Below, piece after piece: positions 22,821 through 34,627 of a DNA stretch of 64,000 nucleotides (positions are counted from its first letter, which is position 1; every line of letters begins with the position of its first letter). The stretch is taken from the NCBI RefSeq assembly GCF_032062135.1, contig NC_092861.1:120179319-120243318 (forward strand), read 5' to 3'. This DNA comes from Pyxicephalus adspersus (taxonomy: Eukaryota; Chordata; Amphibia; Anura; Pyxicephalidae). The notes below the pieces were generated by a model that saw nothing but the letters and a program-made list of their open reading frames with translations, made no database searches and was not told where the DNA came from. The translations under genes were made by a program, and so were the position numbers.

Positions 22821-23281
22821 GTCTGAGTCTCTGTCATGCCGGAGAATGCAGGCAGGTGCACCATGTCCATGTCATTACGTGGCATCACTCTCTGCAGCAT
22901 TTAGCATCTGCCCATCGCCAGAGAATGAAAAAAAAAATACCTGTGATAATACTGCAGCAGAAAATCACTGGCTGCAAAGCCCCAAACATAGTGTTGTCAC
23001 CAAAGCTTTTGGAGATGTCCTGGGGATCCATGTGACCATGTCCCAAAATATAAAAATGTAAAAAGCATAATTTTTGACAAAGTTTAACATTAACATATTG
23101 TCAGAAATAACTGATTTTTAATGTTGGCTATTGCTGTACACTGTTGCTGTTGATTGCAAAGCTTCTACACATAATAGTAATATAATATTTGCTGAGGGGT
23201 GGTGGTGAGGAGGAATCAGGGTGGCCTACAAGAAACTTTCCCAAGTGAAAAAATATTTTAGCTATAGGGGAAAAACTTTGT
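22821..23281. other. No gene recognised
   Basis: Open frame at 22819-23061 has no recognisable domain and starts at the edge of the MITE. Nothing else was seen before the gap. Confidence 0.4.
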
Positions 23282-23682
23282 NNNNNNNNNNNNNNNNNNN
23301 NNNNNNNNNNNNNNNNNNNNNNNNNNNNNNNNNNNNNNNNNNNNNNNNNNNNNNNNNNNNNNNNNNNNNNNNNNNNNNNNNNNNNNNNNNNNNNNNNNNN
23401 NNNNNNNNNNNNNNNNNNNNNNNNNNNNNNNNNNNNNNNNNNNNNNNNNNNNNNNNNNNNNNNNNNNNNNNNNNNNNNNNNNNNNNNNNNNNNNNNNNNN
23501 NNNNNNNNNNNNNNNNNNNNNNNNNNNNNNNNNNNNNNNNNNNNNNNNNNNNNNNNNNNNNNNNNNNNNNNNNNNNNNNNNNNNNNNNNNNNNNNNNNNN
23601 NNNNNNNNNNNNNNNNNNNNNNNNNNNNNNNNNNNNNNNNNNNNNNNNNNNNNNNNNNNNNNNNNNNNNNNNNNNNNNNNNN
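23282..23682. other. Assembly gap (401 N)
   Basis: Run of N. It probably contains more of the adjoining minisatellite and may contain the left terminus of the hAT element that ends at 26500. Confidence 0.99.
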
Positions 23683-23821
23683 CCATTGATTGTCCCCTTT
23701 CTGATCACTCATGTGCCATTGATTGTCCCCTTTCTGATCACTACCGTATGTGCCATTGATTGTCCCCTTCTGATCACTCATGTGCCATTGATTGTCCCCT
23801 TTCTGATCACTACCGTATGTG
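23683..23821. repeat. Minisatellite with alternating 33/37-bp units
   Basis: Units start at 23683, 23716, 23753 and 23785 with CCATTGATTGTCCCCTTTCT and GATCACT. They end alternately in CATGTG (33 bp, one copy 32) and ACCGTATGTG (37 bp), giving a 70-bp higher-order repeat. A partial fifth unit starts at 23822. Likely in the 5' non-coding part of the downstream hAT element. Confidence 0.9.
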
Positions 23822-24029
23822 CCATTGATTTGACACTGCCAGCAGCACAGAGAGGTTGTGTCTGCTAGCACATCTCTGTCAGGAGTGGTAAATGCAGGCA
23901 CCTTGAACAACAGGTAGTAGAGTACATGACCCAGTCTGGGTCAAATAATTTCCCCTCTTTCCTCCCAGTCCCAGACACAGGCCTCACAGGGGTCCCAAAC
24001 TATAGTCCCTGATACACCTCTTCTTCCTA

Positions 24030-25690
24030 CTTCTTCCTCCTCAGCTGGAAAGTCTTGTGTAGAGAAGAATGTTCATGAGTACGTAGAGGAGTTCCACAAA
24101 GGGGTGGGAGAGGCGGAGCTGGACCCATTCCTTGAAGACGCACAGTTGTTTGAGTCAACTGACAAAGAGAGTCAGACTTTTTACCCCAACACTCTGAGCC
24201 TCTGGCTCCAAAAGGCTGCTGCTTCCCCTCGGAACATACAGGGAAATTGTCTCTTCTAATGATGATGATGATGTCCCTGATCCGACATGGGGCAAACAAG
24301 GAGATCATAATAGGCAGGAAGAAGAAGAGGAGGAGGAGGAAGAAAAGGAGAAGGAGGTTGCAGAGCGCCCTCAAAGGGGGAGAGGGAGGAAGAGGGTAAA
24401 AGCTGCCAACACTCTGCATTCTTTACGTACCAGTCAGGCAACTCATAGTCGTCCATCGTCTGCAGCTGTCACCACAGGTGTGCCTCAACTACTGCGGACC
24501 GCCACCACGAGCACAAGCTCCAGGGCACCTTTCGGCCCAGTTCGATGTTCACCCGTGTGGGCATTTTTAGTGTCCATAGTTATGACAGCACAGTGGCCAT
24601 CTGCAAACTGTGTGCTACTGCCTAAGCAACAGTATTTTGCACAAAAATGTGTTCTTGCTTTGCAGGAACACGTGCAGAGCAATATGCCCGTGGCCCCGCA
24701 CCACTCTTCTGGCAAGGTGCACATGACAACCGACAGCATGGACTGGGAAGATATATTTCATACACAGCTCATTAGGTAACTTTGGTGGCAGCAGGGGAAG
24801 ATGCAGCTGCAGGACGGCCTGCATACCTAGCTTCGCCCAGAGCACATCGCCATGCAATCTCCTCCTTGACATCCCCTATCCACCTCCTCCTTTGACTCGT
24901 CTGCCCCAACCTCTTCCTCCAGGGACACTTTGCCGTGGAGACCCAGCACCTCCCATTCGGCAGCATCTGTTCCCCACCAGCAACAACCTGCAGTTTGCTA
25001 TTTCGGTGCACAAGTCAGACGTTGCCACTCAGTCCTGAGGTTGCGATGCCTCGGCACCCTCAGCCACATGGACGCAAACATTATAAATGCCCTGCAGGAG
25101 CAGGAGAACATATACCTAACTCCGCACAGACTCCAGCTAGGCAAGGTTGTATGTGACAACGGGGCCAATCTGTTGGCAGCCCTGAGTTCTGGGAAACTCA
25201 CACTTGTACCTTGTCTGGCCCATGTCATGAACCTCATAGTACAATGCTTCCTTGCAAAGTTACCAGGCCTCCAGCCACTGTTGCTGAAGGCCAAAAAGTT
25301 GTCAGGGCATTTCCGCTGGTCATACACAGCCAGTGCCAGATTGGTTGATTTACAGCAAAACCTCAAACTGCCGGTGCACCGGTTAATTTGTGATGTGGCC
25401 ACTCTTTGGAATTCTACCTTTTACATGCAAGTCCCTGTAAGGGACTTGTGCTCAGCCTTTCTGTATGCCAGCAGCAGCAGCAGCAGGGATCCCTCTGGCA
25501 GTTACACCAGCCATGGCAGCGAAACCTTAAGTGGCATAAGTGGCAGCAGCAGGAGAGGTCGTCTAAGCCAAACTATGCACGATTTTTTGGAGCAGAGGAA
25601 AGCCGCCAGTCAGGCAGCAGTTGCCAATGACAGTCAGCAGCGTTGGGTCGGCGATGACTTCAACACCTCCTCTGCAGAGTGCACTGATTA
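24030..25690 (+). pseudogene. hAT transposase with BED finger (ZBED-like), degenerate
   Basis: A working relative would be a nuclear DNA transposase that makes 8-bp target duplications. In order on the plus strand: an acidic N-terminal segment (VEEFHKGVGEAELDPFLED near 24080-24140, then Asp/Glu runs around 24255-24350); a basic RGRGRKRV patch near 24380; a broken BED zinc finger at 24550-24640 (SPVWAF in one frame, AICKLC in another); MTTDSMDWEDIF near 24722, the likely first catalytic Asp; then 24930-25691 open for 253 codons with VVCDNGANLLAAL (second Asp), VPCLAHVMNLIVQ (conserved Cys and His), KKLSGHF and DVATLWNSTFYM. Frameshifts and stops break it between the finger and the core. The third catalytic acidic residue and the C-terminal hATC dimerisation domain were not found. 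Ser/Gln-rich sequence follows instead. Non-functional. Confidence 0.85.
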
Positions 25691-25796
25691 GTCGGCAACT
25701 GCTGCATGGCCTGCTGACACCTTGACAGTAAGAGCACAGCCTTCTGCATCTCTTTCTCCTCTCCCCCTCATGGCCCTGTTCCTCTACTCTGTCTCT

Positions 25797-26215
25797 GAGG
25801 CCTATAACTTGCAATAGAGCTGTGTCACTGGCTAATTTTTGTATAGAAGACCTCCCTCGGGCCCTCTGCCACTATCCATTTTGAGGCCTATATAACTTCT
25901 TGTAACGGAGCTGTGTAACCGGCTAATTTTTGGACTGGAGGAACCCCCTCAGGGCCCTCTGCCTCTATCTACTTTGAGGCCTATATCACTTGTAAATGAA
26001 CTGTGTAACCGGCAAATCTTCGGACTGGAGGAACCCCCTCGGGGCTCTCTGTCTCTATCTACTGTGAGGCCTATATAACTTGTAACAGAGCTGTGTAACT
26101 GGCTAATTTTTTGACTGAAAGACCCCCCTCAGGCCCTCTGCCTCTACTCTGAAGCCTGTGTATGCCTTGTAATGGAGCAGTGAAACCTGGTGGCTAATCT
26201 TTGGACCGGAGGCAT
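25797..26215 (+). repeat. 85-93-bp tandem repeat, about 4.5 units, in hAT 3' region
   Basis: Units begin GAGGCCTATA near 25797, 25883, 25976, 26066 and (diverged) 26151. Each contains AACTTGTAA, GAGCTGTGTAAC, GGCTAATTTTTGGACTGGAG and CCCTCTGCCTCTA. It lies between the transposase remnant and the element's right end, replacing where a C-terminal coding region would be expected. Confidence 0.85.
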
Positions 26216-26349
26216 GTTCCCTTGACCGCCCCATAAAATGGCCTTGCCAGCAACATAAAAAAACCTTCCTGTTTTTTTTCTTGCTTTGTACAGTGTTGTG
26301 CAGAGCTGTGAGAGTCTTGACATGTCTTTTTAAATGTATTTGTAGGCTG

Positions 26350-26500
26350 TAGAAGCTCTACACAGTCCTGAAAAATAACCAGAATTTTCCTCTCATTGAC
26401 TTTAATCGTGTTCGAATTCGACAATCGATCACCCATACAATATCTGCCTATTCGAGGGAATAGCTTTCAAATCGAATAGTGAGATATTCGACCATTACTA
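26350..26500 (+). mobile_element. Right terminal region of the coding hAT element
   Basis: CTACACAGTCCTGAAAAATAACC, GTGTTCGAATTCGACAATCG, ATCACCC, then ATATTCGACCATTACTA as the terminus. It matches the last 150 bp of 12300-12875. The base after the terminus begins CTTGTAAG, the expected target duplication. The left partner was not found and may be in the gap at 23282-23682. Confidence 0.85.
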
Positions 26501-26532
26501 CTTGTAAGTATTTCAATGCTTGCGGATGCAAT

Positions 26533-26726
26533 GGGCCTGAATTATTAAAGCTCTCCAAGGCTGGAGAGAATACACTTTCATCAGTGAAGCTAGGTGATCC
26601 AACAAAAACTGAAATATGTCTGGACCAGGATTCCAAACATTTGCAAACAGCCAATGATTGGATCACCCAGCTTCACTGGTGAAAATGTATCCTCTCCACC
26701 CTTGGGAGCTTTCATAAATCAGGCCC
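26533..26726. mobile_element. Palindromic MITE, copy D, with AAT duplication
   Basis: GGGCCTGAATTATTAAAGCT to AGCTTTCATAAATCAGGCCC with long inverted arms. Flanked by AAT at 26530-26532 and 26727-26729. It starts 32 bp beyond the hAT right end. Confidence 0.88.
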
Positions 26727-26729
26727 AAT

Positions 26730-27147
26730 GTGTTGTTATCTTGAGCAAATCAGAAACATTTTTGTAAATGTGATATGTTTTATCATTTATTTGCAAGCTG
26801 GGGACACAATTGTAGCTTGAAGGTAAACAATGTAAATAAATAGTACATTCATAACATGGTTGTCTGAGGTCTTAAAATGTTGTGTTTATTTTGAAAATTA
26901 TCATAATAATAAAACTTGCATGGAGTTCCCCCTGTCCAGCCCATTTCACAATCTTGGGACCTTTCTAGATAGGAGATGGAGTACAGCATGTGTGCCCTTC
27001 CTCCTAGTCATTAAAGGTCCACTGAAACTTGGATTGCTAAAGAAGGAACGACATAAGACCTGTGTAGCCACTCATGCCTGACCTAATGTTGTGGGGATCC
27101 AAGTGTCAGGAGCTTATTGAAATCTGGAAACCCCTTTAATTAAGGGT
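26730..27147. other. No gene recognised
   Basis: Nothing identifiable; short open frame at 26860-27081 without a domain. Confidence 0.4.
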
Positions 27148-27250
27148 GCCCCAGGTACCCACCCCTCACCCCAGGGAACAAATACAAGTGTAAATAGTAG
27201 GCCCTCCAGATATCCATCCCCTCACCCTGGGGAACAAGTATAAGGATACA
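27148..27250 (+). repeat. Two-copy 53-bp tandem repeat, CCCACCCC-type
   Basis: Units start at 27148 (GCCCCAGGTACCCACCCCTC) and 27201 (GCCCTCCAGATATCCATCCC). Both continue ACCC..GGGGAACAA.TA. A C-rich tail with a single unresolved base follows at 27335. Confidence 0.75.
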
Positions 27251-27458
27251 TTGTAATAATATTTATCCTAGGGTTAAATCAATCAATCCTAGAAGGAACA
27301 ATACCTATTTTTTTAATAATCCCCCTGGCCCCCCNCCCAACCCCAGCAATTTTGGTGACAATACTGTAGGGGTATGGCAATCAACATAAAAAACAGATAT
27401 TCCTATGTCTCAATAATAATTTTTGACTAGATAAGAAGTTTTTTTCTTTTTTTTTTTT

Positions 27459-28196
27459 NNNNNNNNNNNNNNNNNNNNNNNNNNNNNNNNNNNNNNNNNN
27501 NNNNNNNNNNNNNNNNNNNNNNNNNNNNNNNNNNNNNNNNNNNNNNNNNNNNNNNNNNNNNNNNNNNNNNNNNNNNNNNNNNNNNNNNNNNNNNNNNNNN
27601 NNNNNNNNNNNNNNNNNNNNNNNNNNNNNNNNNNNNNNNNNNNNNNNNNNNNNNNNNNNNNNNNNNNNNNNNNNNNNNNNNNNNNNNNNNNNNNNNNNNN
27701 NNNNNNNNNNNNNNNNNNNNNNNNNNNNNNNNNNNNNNNNNNNNNNNNNNNNNNNNNNNNNNNNNNNNNNNNNNNNNNNNNNNNNNNNNNNNNNNNNNNN
27801 NNNNNNNNNNNNNNNNNNNNNNNNNNNNNNNNNNNNNNNNNNNNNNNNNNNNNNNNNNNNNNNNNNNNNNNNNNNNNNNNNNNNNNNNNNNNNNNNNNNN
27901 NNNNNNNNNNNNNNNNNNNNNNNNNNNNNNNNNNNNNNNNNNNNNNNNNNNNNNNNNNNNNNNNNNNNNNNNNNNNNNNNNNNNNNNNNNNNNNNNNNNN
28001 NNNNNNNNNNNNNNNNNNNNNNNNNNNNNNNNNNNNNNNNNNNNNNNNNNNNNNNNNNNNNNNNNNNNNNNNNNNNNNNNNNNNNNNNNNNNNNNNNNNN
28101 NNNNNNNNNNNNNNNNNNNNNNNNNNNNNNNNNNNNNNNNNNNNNNNNNNNNNNNNNNNNNNNNNNNNNNNNNNNNNNNNNNNNNNNNNNNNNNNN
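27459..28196. other. Assembly gap (738 N)
   Basis: Run of N preceded by a T-rich tract. It probably hides most of the hAT element whose end emerges at 28197-28350. Confidence 0.99.
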
Positions 28197-28350
28197 CTGC
28201 ATTCATGAATGCAGCCATGGGAATCATCCTGTAATGATTTCCTCGATCTTTTGATGGGTCTGCAAAATCAGTTTGCCGATATTTCGCAGACCCATTGGAA
28301 TTTAGAGGAAATTTTTGCGAGAATGTCAGAGGCATTCTCGCTCATCCCTA
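28197..28350. mobile_element. Right end of a TAGGGATGAGC-type hAT element
   Basis: Ends GAGAATGTCAGAGGCATTCT and CGCTCATCCCTA, the exact reverse complement of the left end at 42403. The first 45 bases (CTGCATTCATGAATGCAGCC, ATGGGAATCATCCTG) form the right arm of a hairpin also present at 12544-12602. A second inverted pair is GATGGGTCTGC/GCAGACCCAT around 28253-28295. The remainder lies in the gap. Confidence 0.8.
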
Positions 28351-29232
28351 GATGAAAATACCAACATTTGCAGATCTGCCTTTTAAAAATGAGTTCTATG
28401 TCAAATATTTATGGCCTTTTCTTACAGATTATGTCCATTGTTTCGCAATCCAGGCCCATTTATTATATCCATAGAAAAAGAAAATACAGCTTTATTATAA
28501 GGGGCTCATATCTCCTAAAAAGCAAATATTAATAAATGTTGCAGAAGTGCTTTGTTAACTGGTGTCCACTGTGGATCATGTTTCAAGTTATGAATTGATG
28601 AGGGAATCTGGAAGTTAAAATTCCAATTTTGCATTTTCATTGGAAAGTAGAAACCTCCTTTCAGTCTTAATCATCAAGTGTTCATTAAACTAGATCTATG
28701 AAACCTTTCCTGTGTACATTTTCTGCTGTACTGAAATTGAGAAATATGATGACCTTTCTTTTACTATTAAAGTTATGCTGTGCACATAGTCCCAAGCTTT
28801 CAAATCTGAGCTCTGAATCAATAGCTAAAACATTTTCATTAATCCCTCAATCTATTCTACCCATCAGTCAAAGTCAAATTAAATTACTATGTTGGTTAGC
28901 TTACTTGGATACATGGAAAATACCATTAGTAAATAGCAAATTCCACAAATAATCATGGATAAGACACGTTCTGTGAAAAAAATGTTTAATCATCAAAAAA
29001 GTCAGTAAATGTATCAGATAACAATAATTAATGAAGCAAGAACCTTGACAGTCTTTTCTATAACTCACCCTACTGTTTTAAACATCTGTAGGTTCCCACT
29101 GATCATCCAGTTGAATTGTATTAGTTCACACAGTATCATTATGTTTGATTTGATGATCTAGGATCCTCTTTTTACCTGTTTATAATCCAGGAGAGATATT
29201 TCCAAATACATTCATTACATTCTCGTTACAAT
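28351..29232. other. No gene recognised
   Basis: AT-rich, with an 84-codon open frame at 28698-28952 that shows no domain. Confidence 0.4.
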
Positions 29233-29448
29233 GTCATGGATTTATTGAAGCTATCCAAGACCGGAGAAGATAGACTATCATGGGGAAACCTGGGTGATCC
29301 AACAAACCTAAAATGGATTTCCTAAAATCATTTACTATTAGTTAGTAAATACATTCATTCCTGGACCAGATTTTTTCCACGTTTGCTGGATCACCCAGGT
29401 TCTCCCATTATAGTCAACTGTCTTGGGGAGCTTTAATAAATCATGTCC
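29233..29448. mobile_element. Palindromic MITE, copy E (variant subfamily)
   Basis: Same plan as the other copies, but the arms read CTATCATGGGGAAACCTGGG/CCCAGGTTCTCCCATTATAG instead of CTTTCATCAGTGAAGCTGGG. The copy at 58152 shares this variant, so two subfamilies are present. Confidence 0.8.
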
Positions 29449-31038
29449 AGTCTCTCCATATATAACACTGAATTTTATTCTGCTCATATTTTGATTTGCC
29501 TGGTTCTTCTTTTACCTCTTGTCAACATGCATGAAATTATAAAATAAAACATTTTCACTACAAACTATATTTTAGACCCAGATACATTACCAATTGGTTA
29601 TTGCAAGTTCCGCTTTAAGATATAGTTGTCCTTTAAGCTCTGACTATCATTTAGATAAATATATTGCAATCATTTTGGGGGTTTACTTTTTTGAAGGTTT
29701 CACAAAATTCATTCCTGTACTGTACTTGCAGGATTCCTATTCCTTTATTCATATCTCAGAAATGGGCAGTCTGAAAGAAATATTAGTAGCTGAATACCAA
29801 GAGTCTGATTAATCGCTCTTTGTAGTGTTTTCCATTTTGCTATATGACATCTCATACATATTAAACACAACTCCCCCGTTATCTTCATCAAATTCTTCCC
29901 TCCACACAAGCAATGCATCAAAATGCACTGTGGATCCAGGTTTTATACTTAGAACCGGCTTTATAGCTTTATATGGTGTTTTCATTGAACCGTGAAAGTA
30001 CTGCTATTGTTCATTAGGTATGGAAACATTTCCCCACACAAAGGAAAAATCACATGTGACTGTATGGCAACATTAAGTATTCTGCTCATTCGCTTGAAAT
30101 TCATTCATTGAAGAATCCTACTCATTTAGATTTATTGTGAATGAAATGTTTTGCTGAAAAGTTGGAAATTAGAATGTAGGTTTTACAGCCTTGCCTAGAA
30201 GAATAGCCTGCAGGTAAGATTTTTCTTCATTGCCATTTCTTGTTTTTCATTTCAAGAACTGCAGAATCCTAGATAACGCTCCTACTGAACACTTAAAATT
30301 CTTTTTTCATTTTATTATCTCATTTAAAATGATTTCACGGTATTTTTCAATAGAATTATATATTTTATTTTTGCTTATATGTTGCAAAGCTATAAAATAT
30401 GTTTACACAATATGAATAAAAATGACTTAGGCTTTCAGGTCAACTGGTAAATATTAAATATTTTCTAGGAAAATGTATGCTATATGGGAATCACTGTGTA
30501 GTGTAGTAATATTGAAGGGACCCCCTGCCTAGAACCACTAAATAGTCATTTATGCTAGGTGGTAGAGATTGCCTGTGAGCTGTAGAAATGGCCCAATAAT
30601 ATTAATGCCCCTGCATTAACAAAGCTGCTTGTGTATGAGGTATACAAGTACCGTCCCCCTGCCTCCCACAATGTTCCAATGCCTAAATGGCCACAGCCTA
30701 GGGCAAAATAGATTGGGAGTCTGCGTCATAAAAAAACATATACATGTACTTAACAACTTTCAAAAGTTAGTATTTGCATTGGTATTTCTGGAATCTACAG
30801 AGGCCATTTGTAAGGAAGGATGTAAAAGAATATCAGTTCATGTTGGAAAGAATTGGTTTAGGTTTTACTTTAAAAACATACTCAAACATTATATTTTTAC
30901 AGCTGCTTTCATTGTCAGTGACATCTTATAGCTTGTAGAAGGACTTGGAAGGACTAGTGTCCTGAATAATGGATGATGTATAATTAATAATAATGCATTA
31001 TGTATAATTACCCTAATATATGCTTGGAGAATTTATTT
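29449..31038. other. No gene recognised
   Basis: AT-rich DNA with a few short open frames and no motif recognised. Confidence 0.45.
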
Positions 31039-31092
31039 CTTGGGAAATACAAGTATACTCCATTTTTGGGAAATACAAGTATGCTCCTTTTT
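31039..31092. repeat. Two-copy 28-bp tandem duplication
   Basis: TTGGGAAATACAAGTATACTCC and TTGGGAAATACAAGTATGCTCC lie head to tail just upstream of the Tigger-like element. Confidence 0.8.
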
Positions 31093-31118
31093 TTCTTTAA
31101 CTATTAGGTAACTATATA

Positions 31119-31480
31119 CAGTGGTACCTCGGTATAAGTCAGCTTTGGAATAAGTCCAACTTGGTAAAAGTCATATTTGGACACAAAAAATTTTGCTAGG
31201 TATACAACCTTAGTAGGCACTCCACTCTTCTCAGCAAGGTAAAGGGAGGTTAAATTTTCATTTAATTTGTCTAATTGCTTTTGTATTTATGTATTTTAGT
31301 ATTAAGCAGTGTTTTTAATTATTTTATACAGCCCCATCAATGTATAATATGCCAATAACAATAGGTTTATTTTCATGGGAACGGATTAATCATTTTCCTT
31401 TTATTTCTTATGGGAAAAATGTGTTTGGTATAAGTCCAAGGATCTGGAACGGATTAAGGACTTATACCAAGGTTTACCTG
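31119..31480. mobile_element. Tigger/pogo-like MITE
   Basis: Left terminus CAGTGGTACCTCGGTATAAG, right terminus (reverse complement) CAGGTAAACCTTGGTATAAG, with inner AACGGATTAA motifs. TA precedes the left end. The right flank is AG rather than TA, so the second half of the TA duplication has changed. No coding capacity. Confidence 0.78.
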
Positions 31481-34162
31481 AGTATCTGAATATCAGCTGA
31501 ACCAGCTTCTAGGGGGAAAAAAACATGGGTTATAGCAAGTGGCTTATGGAGGAGTCTGAAGCCCGGTTCCTACCCCTAATTATCAGGGGAAGGTCACACA
31601 ACAGTATTATATGTAAATTAACATTGTACGGCAATAGAAAAAGAAAGAAAAAGAGAAAAATACTTATAAGCTTTAGAAACAAAATGTAATAATATCCCCA
31701 CAAGTAAGTCTACATCAGTTACATTTAAATTATTAAAATCTATCTTAAGTACAAGGACTCATTGCACACAGATTAACCCTGCTGGAAATCATTTTAAGGC
31801 CATGTAATATATTTTGATGGGGTGGTACTAAAACAGATAAGGCACTGTAAGAAAAGAAATGCAGAATCAAGTGCCCGTGTTATGCTATCTTTATTAGTCC
31901 CATGTTATAAACGTTCTGGGACAATAGTTAAAATCGGTGGTAATGGTGTGGCCATACTTGCTGATAATGCCTGATGATGATGCTAATAATTAAATAGAAA
32001 ACAATATTTGGACTCATTAACATACATGAAAATGTAGCCCAAGGCTAAGGCTTTAGTAAAACTTACACCAGCTGCTATGTGTGCTGTTGCCCACTGAAGT
32101 TCACAAGGTAAACTTAAAGAGGATAGGTAGAAATGAGAAGATAGTAGCGTTGTTCCATATACACAGCAGGAAGTAAGAGGGGTGTTTTCCAAAACAAGCC
32201 CTTTTAGACAGTCTTCACTAGAACAGGTTTCCATATTAGAAAGGTTTCATTAAATAAATGAAAATGTTAGGTTTTTCCATCACTGGAGACAATTACTGTG
32301 ACCAATATTGAGGATGAATTACTAAACGGGGACACAGATAGCATTAAAAATATGACAGAGGTCCTAATTTTCCACATTTTAAAAAAATAAGGAAATGTTT
32401 TGGTTTTACATACATTTTAATATTGATGCCTAAAAAGCCTCCTGAATTTAAGGCCTAAACTGTAAAGAAGGCTTTAGAATTTCTGTAATCTTAGATTAGG
32501 TCCTGTCCTTTTCCACTTCTGATTCCAATCTATTTTATCTCAATTCTCATATTTCAGAGGTTTCATGGACTACAGAAGTTGTAGCATTTGATAGTCCAAT
32601 GACAGTTGAAAGAACGTAGTGTCAGGGGGTAAAAAAATGATTAGGTCCTGAAGTGAAGTCAAAGTCCATGTTCAGCCCAGGGCTAGGATTTAGGGGTTTC
32701 AAAGGGATTTGTAGGTGATTATCCTTCATAAATGACTTGTTTTAGGATGACATTTTGACATCTCTCTGCAGCTGCTCTGTAATGCTACTGCGTCTTCTAT
32801 ACAACAGTTCATTTTCTTTTCATTATATGTAAGTCTTAAAATTAGTAAGGAGTTTACACTAACCTTGCCAACATTTGTCTTTAGGTTTTACATTCATATT
32901 GGATAAGTACACGCTTTAGTTTTTATCCTGTTTTCTTGTTTTTTTCTTTTACGAATAATACAATAATAAACGAGGAGAATCAGTTAGTGACTTTCTCTGT
33001 GTTTAAGAATTAGCATCTTTGTGTATGAGTGGTTGTCTTTGTGATTCCAAATAACTGCTCTTTACCAATCACTATGGTAACTTGAACAATACTGTATTAT
33101 GTAATAAACTTTCAAAGGTTATATTTGCCACAAATATGACATCTTCTGATTTTTGTTTTATAATAAAAAGTATTTTTTAGCTTACTAAGTATTACAAAGT
33201 GCAGCAACCTACAGTCACCAATCAGAGTTTATATCACAATCGGCCTTCAGAGAGCTAAAAGTGAGATTGCCAAATTTTTATAGCTTTTTAGAAAAAATCT
33301 GGTAAAAAGAAAATTTGTTTTAACTTTATTTTTTATTTCTGGTTGATTTTTTTGATAATAAAATATCATTCATCATTGTGTAAGAGTGCTCCATGTGAGT
33401 AGTTAAAGTTTATTTTAGTTTTACTTCTTTTTTAGATTGAGACATCTTAAACAATTTTTAGCTGCTTTTGTGTGTATATGTATTTGCAGTACTATGCAAA
33501 TATATTAATCACTTGAGAACAAATATTTTAAATGGAGGGCGATTTAAAAAAATGATAAACATAATATATAGATTTTATTTGACAAATAATGCCACTCACT
33601 ACAACAAAGGTGTACTGTGCCCCACTAAAATATTGGCTGCTGAATAAAACTTTTTTATTCTGCTGCTTTAAAATGACTGTGTGAGATACTATAATTTTCT
33701 CTCTCAAATATATATATTAGATAAGGAGACTGGACAGTTCACTTTGCATCCCCTTTGTTTGACTGAAGCCTGGTACTTGACCACCTCCATGCATAAGCAT
33801 AATGTTTACCATGTGAAAAGTTTCATTTGTTTGTCAATTAAAGAATACTATTATTATGTAACATTTTCTATTCAAAGAACATGGAAATTGGATACATCAC
33901 ATGTAGAAACTTTATAAAATTGTGCTAAACCAGTTATATCTACAAATAGTTCTGAGAAGTGGTGAATTTGTACAAAAAATAAAAAAGTACAATACCGTAT
34001 AGCTGCTGTACCTTGCAGTTCCTTGTGCACAGTCAAGTGATGTTTATGAATTAAGACAGAAGAGACCATACCAGTATAGTGCAACAAAAAGCCAGATATG
34101 TATTGAATAAATGTGAAGAAAAGTAAAACACCCAAAATGTGAAGACTTTGTAGTTAAACCTG
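31481..34162. other. No gene recognised
   Basis: 2.7 kb of AT-rich DNA. No repeat terminus or protein motif was identified. Confidence 0.45.
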
Positions 34163-34361
34163 TGGCTGGAGAAAATACACTTTCATCAGTGAAGCTGGGT
34201 GATCCAGCAAACCTGGAATGGAAGTCATTTGATATTTGCTATTTGCCAGCAAATATTTTTCATCCTGGACCAACTCTATTCCAGGTTTGCTGGATCACCC
34301 AGCCTCACTGATGAAAGTGTATCCTCTCCAGCCTTGGGGAGCTTTAATAAGTCACAGGCCC
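34163..34361. mobile_element. Palindromic MITE, copy F
   Basis: Nearly perfect long hairpin: CACTTTCATCAGTGAAGCTG against CAGCCTCACTGATGAAAGTG, and GATCCAGCAAACCTGGAATG against ATTCCAGGTTTGCTGGATC. The first 25 bases of the left arm are missing. The right end GGCCC is followed by ATT. Confidence 0.87.
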
Positions 34362-34627
34362 ATTGTTATTCCGTCCACTCACAAGCAGTGCCTCATACTT
34401 CTGCTAACTGCTTCCACATGCCTGGGGCCTGGAAAAAAAAAATTACAGCACCGGAAGAACATAGCCATATGGAGTACCTATATTTTGAAACACCCTGTGG
34501 AGTTCTTTCTCGCCAAAGCTTCTTTCTTAGCCTTCCCTAGGATATCCAAAGATATTTATTAGCTGTGGCTTACAAGCTTAATTGCAAAATTTTGCAACTT
34601 TGTAACACCAGTGGTGCTTTAATTTTT
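34362..34627. other. No gene recognised
   Basis: Nothing identifiable. The two open frames that start in the MITE and run to about 34560 are accidental. Confidence 0.4.

Noticed and set aside
23128..23910. 260-codon minus-strand frame with a repeated SDQKGDNQWHM-like peptide
   Set aside because: It spans a gap, and the repeated peptide is just the minisatellite read on the antisense strand.
24027..24419. 130-codon minus-strand frame rich in Leu and Pro
   Set aside because: It is the antisense shadow of the acidic N-terminal region of the hAT transposase remnant.
24998..25402. 134-codon minus-strand frame
   Set aside because: Antisense shadow of the hAT transposase core, which carries the recognisable motifs on the plus strand.
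27381..28335. 270-300-codon minus-strand frames
   Set aside because: Gap artefacts.
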